Below are positions 33,908 to 45,662 of a DNA stretch of 64,000 nt, in pieces. The position numbers were made by a program, and so were the translations under genes. The notes under the pieces were generated by a model. The model had not been told where the DNA came from. It searched no databases and saw nothing but the letters and a program-made list of their open reading frames with translations. The stretch lies in NCBI RefSeq assembly GCF_033439725.1, contig NW_026944383.1:7006001-7070000 (forward strand), given 5' to 3'. The stretch's first letter is position 1. Every line of letters begins with the position of its first letter. This DNA is from Neurospora tetraspora (lineage: Eukaryota > Ascomycota > Sordariomycetes > Sordariales > Sordariaceae).

Positions 33908-36028
33908 TCATGACTCCTCTTCTGAAGCAGGGGAAGTAGGTGTCGACACTGGGGATGTGCTCTGGGACCGGCCTCTTTTTGTAGAATCCATATCTGCACT
34001 TCCGTCCTGCTGTGGCTTTTCATGGGTCTCATTTGAGACGTTGTTACCGTCCTCTTTGTCAGCTTCCTCGCTGGCGGAGATGTCTGCAGATGAGTGGTGT
34101 ACCTGCTCCTCATCATGCTCCTCCTGATCCTGAGCCATCTCTTGGTCCACATCCTGGTCCATCTCCTGGTCTTGCTCCTGGTCCTGCTCCTGGTCCTGAT
34201 CCTGGTCTTGATCCTGGCCCATCTCCTGGTCCTGCTCTTCCGATGCTGCTCCAGCCTCCGGAGATGATACCGACTCGGCAGGCCGCTTGTCAGCCGACTG
34301 TTCCTGGCCCTGGCTGTCCTGCACCGTATTCCTGGCCTCTTGCTCGGCCAATAACTGACCGGCTGGTGACGCTTCATCTGACTCGGATTGCGGTTCTTGT
34401 GCGTCCGATGGCTGTCCCGCAGGCTGTTGTCTCGGAGGAGTCACCGGAGGATTCGGGGCTGGACCGGAAGCCGCCGCCTGAGGCGGTTGGGTGCTGCCAT
34501 TGACGCTTACAGGACCGGGGACAGGCTGAGGGGGAGCTGGTCCGGGCGGCCTAAAGTCTCTCGGCCCTGGAAATGGTGGCACTGGCACCATTCCCGGTGC
34601 TGGACCGGGAACTTGCCCCGGTCCGCCCGGTGCAAACGGGGGAGGTTGAGGCGGAAGGTTGGGAGGAGGCGCAGCAGGCTGCGCGTATGGAGGCGCCTGG
34701 GGTGTTGCATAATAGGGCGTGAATTGAGGAAACTGAACTATCATTGGCACCTGGAACTGTGGACCATATGTATATGGTGCCGGGTGGGCTCCCGGGTATG
34801 GCTGTGGCGGAGGTCCTCCTTGGTATGGTGCACCTTGATGAGGTGGGTATACTGGGCCTCCTGGGCCAGGTTGGGGATATGGCGGGTAGCCGGGGTGGCC
34901 CTGAGGAGGACCTGGCATATGGGGGGCTTGGTGCGGAGGACCATAGTGAGGGGGAGGAGGAGGAGGAGGAGGCTGGCCATAGCCATGCTGAGGATTGAAT
35001 GGGGGCGGTCCCGGCTGATAAGGGTATCCTGGGGGCGGTTGATGATGAGCCACTTGCGGAGGATACGTAGGTTGTAACTGATGATACTGCGGCGGGATTT
35101 GGTTAGGCTTAGGCTGATAGGGGTTGAAAAATGGAGGGTGAGGCTGAGGCTGTGGAGGCTGAGGCGGTTGAGAGTAAGACGGCTCTCTAGGAGGACGAGG
35201 AGCATAGGGATGATGGTTCACCGTCCATTGGGCAGGAGGTCTGTCGAGTTGCTGACCAGGTTGTACAACGACAGGTGTGCGTGGCCCTGTCGGCGGCACC
35301 TGGGCAACGGGCGGTCTTGGAGCAGCCTGCGAGTTCACATTCGCCCCAGTGTGCGTGGAAGAAGCGGAAGAAATTGAGATAGCACGAGCAGGAGTATTCC
35401 TGGCGGCTCCGTCACGGTTCCCTTGCCCAGTCATGGTCACGCGTTGCTGAGATCCCCTCTGCTGTTGTGGTTGCTGTTGAGGTTGTGACTGTTCAGATCC
35501 TTCTCGAGATGCCGGTTGAGGTGCTTGCGGATTAACGATGAATTCAACACGGGCTCCCGGTCTTGGCTGATCGGAACCCGGGGAATCACCTGGAGCTGAC
35601 TTGGGCAGCTCGATGCCTGTGCCCTCTAGGATTTTCTCGCGGGAATCCCACCAGCCTTGGATGGTTGGGATGGGAATCTTCCACCACTCGGAAGCCTCAA
35701 CATAGGTAGGAGCACGATACCAGACCAGCTGTCCGTTGGCGTCGCGGGTCGCAGTTTGGGGGACGGGTTCCTGTTCGTGTGGCGGCTGGCCGATTCGACG
35801 ACGAGGTGCCTTGCGTGGACGATAATCGGCAATTCGATGGTTCAGCAGGAATTGCAGAACCTCGATTTTGCGTTCCCTGGTATAAGAGCGTTCGACCCTT
35901 CTCACAGGCTTTGGGGCCGTCCAGGGACGTTCTGATATTGGTTTTGGAGCTGGGCCACGCTTCTTGGCCGGAACTCCTTTGGCGGTCAAGCGCACAACTG
36001 GGGGCGGCGGAGGTTTCCTGGGTGCCAT
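33908..36028 (-). CDS. Proline/glutamine-rich protein with HTH-like N-terminus
   Basis: A single exon of 706 residues from ATG at 36028 (MAPRKPPPPPVVRL). The frame stays open to 36118, but the MAPRK start has a cleaner composition. Residues 51-66 (RERKIEVLQFLLNHRI) and 103-136 (YRAPTYVEASEWWKIPI, then TIQGWWDSREKIL) resemble the two halves of a helix-turn-helix of the CENP-B/Pogo or Psq kind, where a T/S-I-x-x-W-W recognition helix is common. Residues about 160-580 are dominated by Pro, Gln, Gly and Tyr and look disordered. Residues about 598-638 are a run of Asp-Gln/Glu-Gln dipeptides, followed by an acidic Ser-rich end. A nuclear, DNA-binding or scaffold role is inference; I know no name for it. 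It is divergent from the SEL1-repeat gene. Confidence 0.72.
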   Translation of the reverse strand: MAPRKPPPPPVVRLTAKGVPAKKRGPAPKPISERPWTAPKPVRRVERSYTRERKIEVLQFLLNHRIADYRPRKAPRRRIGQPPHEQEPVPQTATRDANGQLVWYRAPTYVEASEWWKIPIPTIQGWWDSREKILEGTGIELPKSAPGDSPGSDQPRPGARVEFIVNPQAPQPASREGSEQSQPQQQPQQQRGSQQRVTMTGQGNRDGAARNTPARAISISSASSTHTGANVNSQAAPRPPVAQVPPTGPRTPVVVQPGQQLDRPPAQWTVNHHPYAPRPPREPSYSQPPQPPQPQPHPPFFNPYQPKPNQIPPQYHQLQPTYPPQVAHHQPPPGYPYQPGPPPFNPQHGYGQPPPPPPPPHYGPPHQAPHMPGPPQGHPGYPPYPQPGPGGPVYPPHQGAPYQGGPPPQPYPGAHPAPYTYGPQFQVPMIVQFPQFTPYYATPQAPPYAQPAAPPPNLPPQPPPFAPGGPGQVPGPAPGMVPVPPFPGPRDFRPPGPAPPQPVPGPVSVNGSTQPPQAAASGPAPNPPVTPPRQQPAGQPSDAQEPQSESDEASPAGQLLAEQEARNTVQDSQGQEQSADKRPAESVSSPEAGAASEEQDQEMGQDQDQDQDQEQDQEQDQEMDQDVDQEMAQDQEEHDEEQVHHSSADISASEEADKEDGNNVSNETHEKPQQDGSADMDSTKRGRSQSTSPVSTPTSPASEEES

Positions 36029-37612
36029 AACCGCCGTTTTTATGTCGAAATTTAAGCAGTCTTCAAGGTGGCAAGACTGGTCATAGAGTGTGAAGAGAGC
36101 AGACCTGGTGCAGTACACCGACGCGTTGGCTCATGGTCGCCCGATCATAATCGTCGGTGGTCCGGTGGTGGTTTGGCTGCGTGCTTGCTTGTCCGGCGTT
36201 CTTACTGGTGGCGTGCAGACTACTCCAAAAGGAGTTAGACAGAGGAGATGGTGTCCAATCGACGGCTGAGCAAAGTGGGAACCAATTACGAATTTGCTTT
36301 GTCTCGCAGTTAGCTAGATGTGCGTCCACGGAGCCTGGGGCACGTACGCCTCACATTTAGTCAATTCAAAACAAACAGGTTGGTGAAGGTATCGATGAAC
36401 AGTGTGAGAAGAGGTAGGTTAGCAAGCAGCTCGAGGCAAGTAATGGCTCTGCCCGTGTATGCAAACAGTTCGGCGAGCCTCTTTTCTGAGGCACTGAGGA
36501 GAATTGTCTCTGTGGGGAAAGGCGTGTGGAGACAACTTCATAGCGCAAATCTTGACTGGCTGAGCACGGGCAGCCACTTTCATGGAACACTGCAACTGCA
36601 CTCATCAACATTCGGCAAAGCTCGAAAAAAGCTGAAGAGGTGCCCCGAGTTTCTATAATACACTCATGAATGAATATTTGTTACATCCGAATCTTTCATG
36701 TGTGAAGCTTTCATCGTAGCACGACGGATCCAAATTCAGCAACAATCGTACCGGAGTTGATAGCATGTCACTATAGTTGATACCTGATGAGAAGAGGCTT
36801 ATTGATAACTGAGAAGAGGCTGAAGGGAACTTTGAGAGCAGATGACAGAGAAGGCGAAGATAATGGAGGCTTCATCACGTACTGCGCCTGCGAATGTTGT
36901 CATGAAACGCAACTGAAGTCGGGAAGACAGTGAGCGCGGACCAACCAACGCCCCAACTCCCAATGGAAGCCTCGTGCCGCGGGAGACCTGCCCCAAAAGG
37001 TTCCCCAGAGCCTCCAGCAAACCCCAAATATAGCGGCTAAGCCCCGCTATTTGTCCCACACAAGGGAGACCCTTACCCCCTTCGAGCGGTGCCTGGCTGC
37101 GGTGGAGGGGGAAGTTGGAGATGCCTGCCCTATGCCTGCGCCAGCCTAGAACAATTTGGACATTGGGGACCTCGTCCAATCTCCGCGTGTCGCGAACCGA
37201 ACCCAGATCCCTCCCCGTCCTCGAACGATGCCTCCAACTCGCCGACGAGCTGAAAGACTGAAAGATTACGTCCTTTCCGATGGCGCCGGGCACAGAACCC
37301 CGATTTACACAAGCTTCTTCTCCTCCAAGTTCCCAGTCCGTGAATCTATAGTCAACAACATCACCGCCATCCCGACCGACGACATCTTTGTCAACCAACG
37401 CCTTCTTGGATATAACACCACCCGCTTTCTTTGTCGTCGTCTCAACTCCCGACCAACTTGAACGCCGCGCGGCGCTTACACATCAACAGTTCAGACAACA
37501 ATCCTACCTACAACTACGCTTCGTATTCTATATCCCATTTTCCAACCGACTATATATCGATACCCGACACCATACTCTGCAATTGTAATCGTTACTGTAT
37601 CTATACACTATC
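36029..37612. other. Divergent region between HTH-like gene and SEL1 gene
   Basis: This 1.6-kb spacer separates two divergent start codons. The last 150 bp are pyrimidine-rich and probably the SEL1 gene leader. Small open frames here (for example 37156-37461) show no protein-like features. Confidence 0.5.
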
Positions 37613-39739
37613 ATGGGCCTGTTCGCAAAAAAGAAGCACAGCCACGAAGAGGGCGACTCCGAGACGCATTCCCCATCTCCCAATACGCACCTCGGTGCCC
37701 CCGAAATCACGTTCGTCCGTACCGATACGTTTACCGAGGAGACGATTTTTCCTCCTGCGAGCCCTATAACCGAGAATGATGCCGACCACGACTCGCACCT
37801 GTCCCCCGAGACGGCATCAGGAACGCCAGCAAGGGGTCGCCTTAGTCTGGACGTCTTCCGCAGCAATCGCAGTCGTAGTCAATCTATGAGCAGCAACCCC
37901 AAGAGCCCAACCGTTGCCAGGCGCATGTCACGATTCCATTTACACCGTAGCCCAGTGAGCTCCGAGAATGTGCCTCAGGATCTGCCGCCCGTGCCTGCTA
38001 TTGTGGTTCCCGAAGGCGATGAAGATAAGGAGGGCAAAGAGGCTCAATGGGAGAAGCGCGCAACCATGTTGGCACGCAAAAACTCCGAGGCTCGCAGTCG
38101 CCCAGGAACCCGTCCGGCTAGCCCTACCCGCAGCGTTAGTAACGACTTTGCCCGTATGCGCCTTGGGAGTGTCAGTGGCCCTGCCGAAGCGGAAGAATGG
38201 CCTTTGAAGAACGAACCTGGGCCTGTCGCGCCTCCTCCGCCTGTAACCAAAGCTGTTTCGTCTAAAGCTATTGATGAAGATATCCAGCAGGCCATCAAGT
38301 TGCATGAAGAAGGAAACTTGGAGGAGTCCACTGCTCTATTTGGAAAACTGGCTGACCCGGAAGGGGCAAATAATCCCCTAAGCCAAGTTCTGTACGGCCT
38401 TGCTTTGCGGTATGTGCCTCCTTATCTCTTCCGCTCCGGTGTTCCATCCGTCTCTTGTGCTTGTTCGTAAGGCAGTGATCCGAGTGTGTTGCCCAGGATG
38501 TTCTGTTGCGTCTGTTGCGGCAATGGCTCTGTGACACATGACAACTGTATACGGGTGTATCTGTCCATCGCTAACGCGAATGCAGGCACGGATGGGGATG
38601 TGCCCCTGACGCAGCCAAAGCCGTGACATACCTCTCAGCAGCAGCCTCAAACGCCGCCGAAATCGAACAACTCGCTCTCCAGGCTGGGCTCAAGAAGGGC
38701 GGCGCAGCCAAAGGCGAGCTCGTCCTGGCCATATTTGAACTGGCAAATTGTTTCCGTCATGGCTGGGGTATTCCTAAAGACCCGATAGCCGCGAAACAAT
38801 ACTACGAGACAGCGGCGAATTTGGGAGATTCCGGTACGTCTCCCCCGAGCACCTGTTTCTAATGGTGGGCTAACACAGTTACCATGAAAAGACGCCATGA
38901 ACGAAGTAGCATGGTGCTACCTGGAAGGATTCGGCACCAAAAAGGACAAAGTTAGTATTGCACACATCAACACGCCATCATCTGCGAACCACAATGTTTT
39001 CCTTTTCCCCGGACCAGCCTTGTGGGCTCTGGCTTTCTTGTACAACTATTGGGCATCAATGAGGCTTGGTCAGCAGGGCAATTCGGAGGGGAGATTCACC
39101 TCGGTTGACCGTTTCAAAGAGATATATCACACATAAGGCTGACCAACAACTCTCACTATCAGTACACCGCCGCAAAATATTACCGCCTGGCGGAGAAGAA
39201 CGGAAACAAGATCATGGGTAATACATGGTAAGCGCTTTCATCTATTTTTTGCCCAGCATCAACCGCCTTCTTTCCCACCAACAACACCCCGACGCAACCC
39301 AATGACGACGGTTACCGAGTATCGGGACATTGCGAAGCCGCAAGCAGGGTCTCTCAGAAATGACTTGGGGACTGGCAATGTGACAGGGTGCTAGTACTTC
39401 CCTGGGTCATCAACGACCAAGCAACTCTGCTCGCCCTGTTTCTCACATGCTGTGGTGTTGTGCATTGCTTTTTGGCAGTCTCCTCTCAGCCGCCTCCTGA
39501 GGGAGTATCAGGTTGAATCCTGGGACAGCCAAGTTGGGTCTAAAATTGGACCTTCAACGTTAATCGGCAGCCGAGCACATCACTCCGTTTTCTCTTTCCA
39601 TTCACGCAGATTCACTCTTTTCCGGACTCTAACACTTGCTTCCCACCCCCTTCCGTTTCACACCACGACCACAGTAACTAACCCATCGTCGTACACTAGG
39701 ATCTGGAAGGAAAAGTATGACCCGGGAAAAAAGAAGTAA
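37613..39739 (+). CDS. SEL1-repeat protein (Nif1/DSF2-like)
   Basis: Five exons (37613-38409, 38586-38833, 38892-38950, 39163-39227, 39700-39739) join to 402 residues. The N-terminal 220 residues are Ser/Pro/Arg-rich and probably disordered, with many possible phosphorylation sites (RSNRSRSQSMSSNPKSPT). The C-terminal part holds SEL1-type helical repeats: YGLALRHGWGCAPDAAKA, FELANCFRHGWGIPKDP, NEVAWCYLEGFGTKKDK and YTAAKYYRLAEKNG. It ends in the short motif WKEKYDPGKKK. This design matches fungal proteins annotated after fission yeast Nif1, a mitosis regulator, and budding yeast DSF2; the transfer is by architecture only. Intron 2 (58 bp) requires an AAG acceptor, because the nearby CAG gives the wrong frame. 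The last intron is long (472 bp). Confidence 0.85.
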
Positions 39740-39900
39740 AGGGAGGGGGGTCCAATTATTCATCGGGATGTTTTGAACATTCAAAAGGGCAGGGAAAAGG
39801 GAAGGCGAGAACAGGGTTACCGTGCGAAAAGAGCCCAAAAACCTGTTCTAGACACTTGATCTCTGTGCTATCTATGGTCCCAACGGCCGGATCTGAAACA

Positions 39901-39936
39901 GCCAGCCAGTCAGTCAGTCAGTCAGTCAGTCAGTCA
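39901..39936. repeat. (CAGT)n microsatellite
   Basis: CCAG then uninterrupted CAGT units, just downstream of the SEL1 gene and probably in or near its 3' untranslated region. Confidence 0.9.
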
Positions 39937-40162
39937 ACGAGCGTTAGGTAGGCAGCGTTGGTTTTTTATTTTTGGTTTACAATTACCAGGAGGAAATGAT
40001 ATCCCATAACATATATCAAATACAAATAGTATCAATGACAACGTTCACGGCCATGACCCGTGTCAAGGCCAACCAGCAACTCGGCAACAGCAACCGCAGT
40101 TCAACCACATGGTCTCGTGTGGTTTGCGGTGTCAGACACTGCAAAGGGTGCAGGATCGGGAA

Positions 40163-40186
40163 GGATCAGGATCAGGATCAGGATCG
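40163..40186. repeat. (ATCAGG)4 microsatellite
   Basis: Head-to-tail GGATCA units within otherwise unique sequence. Confidence 0.8.
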
Positions 40187-41193
40187 CCCGGAATCCGGAG
40201 CTCGTGCTCGATCTCCTTTCCCAGCCATGCCATCGGTCGTCGTGCCTGCTATTTCCTTCACTTCGGTCTAGTCCCCGAATACCTACCTACCAGGAACCCA
40301 CGCGTGTGTCGTAGATCCCTGCTGGAGTATGGGATAGTGGGTAAGGTATGATAGGTACGTGATGGAAGTCTAGATTCCATGTTATGTTCACGTGTGGTTT
40401 TTAAACAGCGATGTATCTATGTATATCTTTCTGCGCGAGCAAGAGAAGGTTTACCGGCCTCTCTATTTACGAACGACACTTGAAAATGATTTTCACACCT
40501 TCCCAGCCTCCAGCCTTCTCCTTTCCAAAGAAAACAAAAAGACATTGCTTGGTCCCGCCTGGCAGTCCTTGTGACGTTTGGCGGATGGCGATGCCATGAT
40601 ATTCCATGCTGGGTCGTGTGGCCCAACAAAGATCAATATCTACCTACCTACTACCATTCCCGCCACTCAACACAGGAGGCTCTACAACAAAAAAAGGAAG
40701 AGGTTGAACGTTTGTTTACTACACGTCTGTCGTTGGATTTCCTTCACTCCCGGTCCGGGTCCGGGTCAAGTATCCGGAGAAGTGCAGTGAAGGGTTGCAG
40801 TACTGCGGCTCGCGAATCGATCGAACGGTAGATCAATGAGGATGAGAGAAGATGGGGAGGCGGGTGTAGGATTGCATGTGTCATTTGTCAAATGTCAAAT
40901 GTTTATGCAACCACTTTGGGAGTCTTCTTGTTGAAAAGATTGAGGGATGAGGATGGACAGGGTAGAATTCGTGGGTATTGAGTAGTAAAGGTGGTAGGTA
41001 TTGTCCACAATGTAGAATAAATTGGAGGTCGAGATAGCATGCAATGTGAGGTTGCTTTTGTCCATAATCGTAGGCATCTGTGGTATCTTCATGGGTTACC
41101 TTAGATACCGTAGAGTGTCATCGTTGAGGATCATTTTGTCGTTGTCATTGTTATTGTTGTTTTCGGTTTCGGTTGTTATCCTTGTGTTGCTGC

Positions 41194-41226
41194 CGTTACC
41201 GTTGCCATTACCGTTGCCATTACCGT
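41194..41226. repeat. CCGTTGCCATTA tandem repeat
   Basis: About two and a half copies of a 12-bp unit. Confidence 0.75.
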
Positions 41227-41332
41227 CAGTCATTGTTGTTTTTATCTCCGGATACCACCATGAGCAATATCAAGGATTCTATCACTTCTCAGATCTATTT
41301 TTTTTCCTTTCCTCAGAACATATGATTCCCCA

Positions 41333-41380
41333 TCATGATCCATCGTGATCCATGTGATCCATGTGATCCATGATGATGAT
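41333..41380. repeat. GTGATCCAT tandem repeat
   Basis: Several 9-10-bp units of GATCCATGT/GATCCATC, imperfect. Confidence 0.75.
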
Positions 41381-43170
41381 CCATCCCCAACCTCTTCATT
41401 TTTCTCTCACGACTGACTGCTGCTGCGAAGCATCCGCATCTTGAAACTCTGAAACATCAACTGTGGATTGGAACAAATTTTTCTCGGCTCCCATTCCGGG
41501 CACTGCCACTGACTGCGCTCCATTCCTGACCCAACCAAACCTCCCAAAACCTGAAACGTCGTTTCAGATTATTTTTTCTTGTCTGCAGCTGCATTGCATA
41601 AGTGCATGCATATGCCGACCCCTTAAACCGCTACGCTACGCTAAAACATCCCACATTCCCACTCAGGCTTCAGCCCACTCACCCACCCAACGGGCAGCCC
41701 ACCGCAGCGTATGCAAGTCGTAAGAACTTCACGATTCAAGGTCCGCTAACGACTGCAAGGAAATCTCTTTTCGTCTTTGGTTCCGTGCTTTGCTGTCCCG
41801 ATTGAACGGGCAAGAGCCAGTGAAGATTCAAAGAATGTCCAAGACTTGATGTTGCTTTGCATATGTAAGGGTTTTCCTTTTTTCTTTCAAGATACAGAGG
41901 CTGAAGAGGTTCGCTGTGAAGACTCGGTGGTTGATCACTTCCGATGCGATATGCAACTGCCTTACCCGTCATTCTGGGTCGGCTGGGTCGGTCGGTTTCC
42001 CGATTCCCGCCATGTGGTGGACTGGTGGTGTGGTGTGGTCCGAGGTGCCCGGTGCGATGCCCGGTGCCGGGCGTTTCGATGTGTGGTGATTACAGTGGTG
42101 AGTGGTGATGTGGTTCGTTCAGTGATCGAATCGGTTCCGGTTCCGACTGTTGATACCCATATGATCAGTCGTCTGATATCAAACGACAAACGGCTGAGTC
42201 GGTGCCGATTACATGTTTGTCTGTTGGTATCTCTAGTTGGGGCTTTGCCGGCCGAGGTCCCCGCGCCCGCACCGCACATATCCACAAAACAACTCCGGTA
42301 AGCACGGCGGCGGATCCGACCCGTGATGTTTGCAAAGGTGGATGTTGGGGTTCGGCTGTGGTCGGAGTAATGTGGACGGAGGAGAATGCCGGAACGGTGC
42401 AGTGGAGATGCCCTGCAGACGAGAAAACGGAGGAGGGGTCCAGTTCTTTCGTAAGCCGTTAAACTAGATGCAGGTTTATGCCCGGTGTATGATTCGCTGT
42501 TGTTACAAAGCTTGGAGGGGCTGAGGGGCTGCTGCAGATTTCTTACGTTAGCTCATGTGGTTATGTAGTTATTTCCGCAAAGAAATCCAGAATGTCGTCT
42601 GCAGAGGCATCGATTCTGTCATTGCGTGGGGACGGGATTGCAGTGCAGTGGGTGAAAAGCAACGGAGTGTTTGCTCGTGAGAGCAGAGAGGGCTCTTGGT
42701 CGGAATGCCCTCGCTCGAGTTGGTCGCTTGATCGGCAAAAGCTTTGACCAACCGAGCTTTTTGTGCACCCCCCCTCCCCCCTACCCCCATGTTGTTTACT
42801 TGCCCCTTTTTCTGGTCTTTGTCTATCATCGCCCATGCTCCCTGGGCGCTAGAGTACGCAATCTCAGAGACGACAACATGGTCTGTAGTTCACAGTTTGA
42901 CATCTTCTGACCGAATACCCTCAAATCTGCTCCCGTTCAAGTAGTACATGCGGTCATCTCTCCCACTCTGTTTGACACACTCATCTATGTTATGATCATG
43001 CATTCACTCAGCTGCGGTCGCTAACGCGAATCATGTCGTCTCGACCACGGTGACGCAGCTCGGTCCGGATGTTAAACCACTTCTTCGGCTTAAGTTTCCT
43101 CTTGTTTTGGAAGTCATCGCCGGGTTTGGGAGGTTGTTGTGCTAGAGGCGTCGGTGATACAATCGCGGTA

Positions 43171-43654
43171 AGACTGCGTTTGTTTTCGTACTGCTGCCGT
43201 ACAGAGAATCTAGTCGTATAGCTTTATACGGCAAAGCTCGAGCCACTTTTCACATGCACCGTACAGCCATCTGCACCCCCCTTATACTGCGATGTCAATT
43301 GTCGCTTCGTTTGCGACGATAGGGTGCTTATAGGGGGTTATAGCGGGTTGAGCGTCGCACGCATACGCTGAGCCCCTGGAGTTATAGGGTGCAGCAGATT
43401 ACTGTACGGTATTGACTATATTTTCGAGTATGTATACATTTTGTCGTTTTATACGATTATGCCGAAAAATGTACGGTTTTTTGGCCATATATAACCCTAA
43501 CCCGGGCAAGGCTATACGAGGCTAACATAAGGGGGTCGCAGATTGCATTTTCTCACGGCAACCGACCAAACGATACCACTTTTGTACGGTTTTCGTACAA
43601 AAACAGTCGTACAGACCCCTTTATACGACAACCGTACGAAAACAAACGCAGTCT
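43171..43654. mobile_element. Putative miniature inverted-repeat element with 21-bp perfect ends
   Basis: The left end begins AGACTGCGTTTGTTTT (21 bp, 43171-43191) and its exact reverse complement closes the right end (43634-43654). Inside, short TACGG/CCGTA and TCGTA/TACGA motifs recur in both orientations, concentrated toward the ends (for example TTGTACGG and TCGTACAAAAACAG near 43580-43610), like subterminal protein-binding repeats. Several GGGTTATAG-type motifs lie in the middle. There is no coding frame. I cannot identify a target-site duplication, so the family is open. Base composition is not RIP-shifted. Confidence 0.6.
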
Positions 43655-45634
43655 AAAGGTCTCAGACCGAGCTCTGCGTTGCAAAGAGCCTGGTCTTTCG
43701 TGAAAGAATCTTCCAACCATCACCACATACCACCAGACCTTCAGGTCCAAGCTCGCTCATCGGATGCCAGTGGCGCCTCTCAACATGCACTCTCTCACGG
43801 CACATTCTGCGAGAGAAAGATTGGAGAACATCCGATGGAATGTCTCGCTTCCTTCGATTGCGTCCATGCAAAATCCACTTTCTGCTCGGTACCACCTGCT
43901 CTTCTTGTCAGAGTCAAGCTTCTCGAACGAAAAAAGGATCTCCCTTGACGGATAACGGGAGTGAAGCCTCAGCGGCCCAGCCAAGTCCTGCGGTACGCCG
44001 TACGCCGTCTCGTAGTCGTATGTCTCCGTGCTTCGGTGACACCGAGACACACCGTACTAACACCGCGGTGCCCTTGCTGTGACCTTCCTGTGTGAAGCGC
44101 TAGCTAGACCTGGAAGTCCTGGGGAGAGAACGGGGGAAAGGTTTTCTTGTTGTTCTCCTTGGTTCTGGCCAGACGTAGTAGCGCTACAGTCGAAGTACGT
44201 AGCGATAACGACTCGCGGCTCACGAGAGTGTTGAAAGCGCCTGAGGGAAGGAGCTGAAGGAATGGAAGACAGCAGGTAGAACCTGAGGTAATCTTGCCGC
44301 TGCGGGAGGGAGTGCGGCGGCAAAGGCGGCAGTCTCTATCCTTCATTGCTGTCACACAACATAGCCAGTAGTCCTGTGATATGAAGAGGACTGTCTTTGT
44401 ATTGTCCACCTTCGCGAGTTGGTATTGCCGTGGTTTTACAGACCCCCTTACTCGCGAGTTAGGTGAGAGTTCTAACAAAGTCAGTATGCAACCTTGGGTA
44501 AAACGATGTAAAGGGTAAAGGCACAATAGCGGCTGAGAAATAGATACCCTCCGGTCCTTGTTGGCTAGGTATACTCAGCCGGATACGAGGCAGAGATAGA
44601 TGTACGACAACAATCCCCCCATGGACCAAGGCCCACGAGACTGGAAGGTCGGGTATGACATGACATTGGGCAATGGTTCGGACACAAGGCGTGCGTGCCG
44701 TCACAACAATAAGGCCCTGGAGACTGGATTGATGATGAACCTATGATGAATGGCTTGGATCTTCCCTTGCGTCCCTCAAGCGAGAGGGCATCGCTTACAA
44801 GGGTATACGGGCTTCTGAGGCTGAACGAACGGTTCGAGGACGCCGAGTTATGCTGTTCGGTCAGTGGCCAAGGAGAGAAAGCAATGACTTATCAACGACC
44901 CGTCGACGGGTTTGCCCGTGTTTCCTGCATCATGAATGATCATTCGGGCCCGAATCTCCCGTCGGTCTCATTCCTCCATGTGGCTGGAAAGAAGCCTTGA
45001 CGCCAAACCTGCAAAGAATGGGATGCAATGTCTCTCCTTCAAGCTCAGCCGCGCGTGTGTTTGTGTGTGCTTAGTGACGGTGGAAAACTGACGCCGGAAC
45101 TTCCCTGTGTCCGATATTTTTCCCAGTCTCTTTCCTTTCTCCAAAGTTAAGTTAGGTAGGTAGGTAGATACACCGTGACGGAAACCCGCAGACTCGGTCC
45201 ACTGTAACGCAACAGCACGTATGTTTGAGATTGAGGGAGCACAACGTCCACAATTTGGGGGGACTATGTAAGGTAGAGGTAGGTTTCATCTTGTGCTTTT
45301 CCACTTACCATTACAAGCGCTGCATGTCTAATGACTAGTATCATCTCAGACAACTTGTTCTCCCATTCCTTCCATGAGTCTTCCTTGCTTCCTTGCTTCG
45401 GTTTGATCAGCCCCCAGGTCAGCTTCGGGCTTGGGCGCGAGATGATGTCGGATCGGATGTCCCGTATTGGTTCCTGTTGGGCTGGGTTGGCCATCACAAT
45501 TCGATTACCAAGATGGGGGAAGACGTTCGCGAATTCAGTTGATGATGAATGGAACATGGAACATTAACCCCCGCGCGCGCGACCGCTTGGCCCGCTGGCC
45601 GACCTCACCTTACGAGGCAGACGGCAAGGCCAAA

Positions 45635-45662
45635 GGGGGGGGGGGGGGGGGGGGGGGGGGGG
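45635..45662 (+). repeat. 28-base uninterrupted G run
   Basis: Twenty-eight consecutive G on the plus strand, followed by a short (CCTGA)n run near 45672-45690. Such a run can fold into G-quadruplexes; its exact length should be treated as provisional because homopolymers are error-prone in assembly. Confidence 0.9.

Noticed and set aside
44091-44477. Possible solo LTR (TGTGAAGC...TTTTACA, with nearby paired ACTCGCGAGTT motifs)
   Set aside because: No matching target-site duplication, no partner LTR and no internal sequence; suggestive ends alone are not enough.
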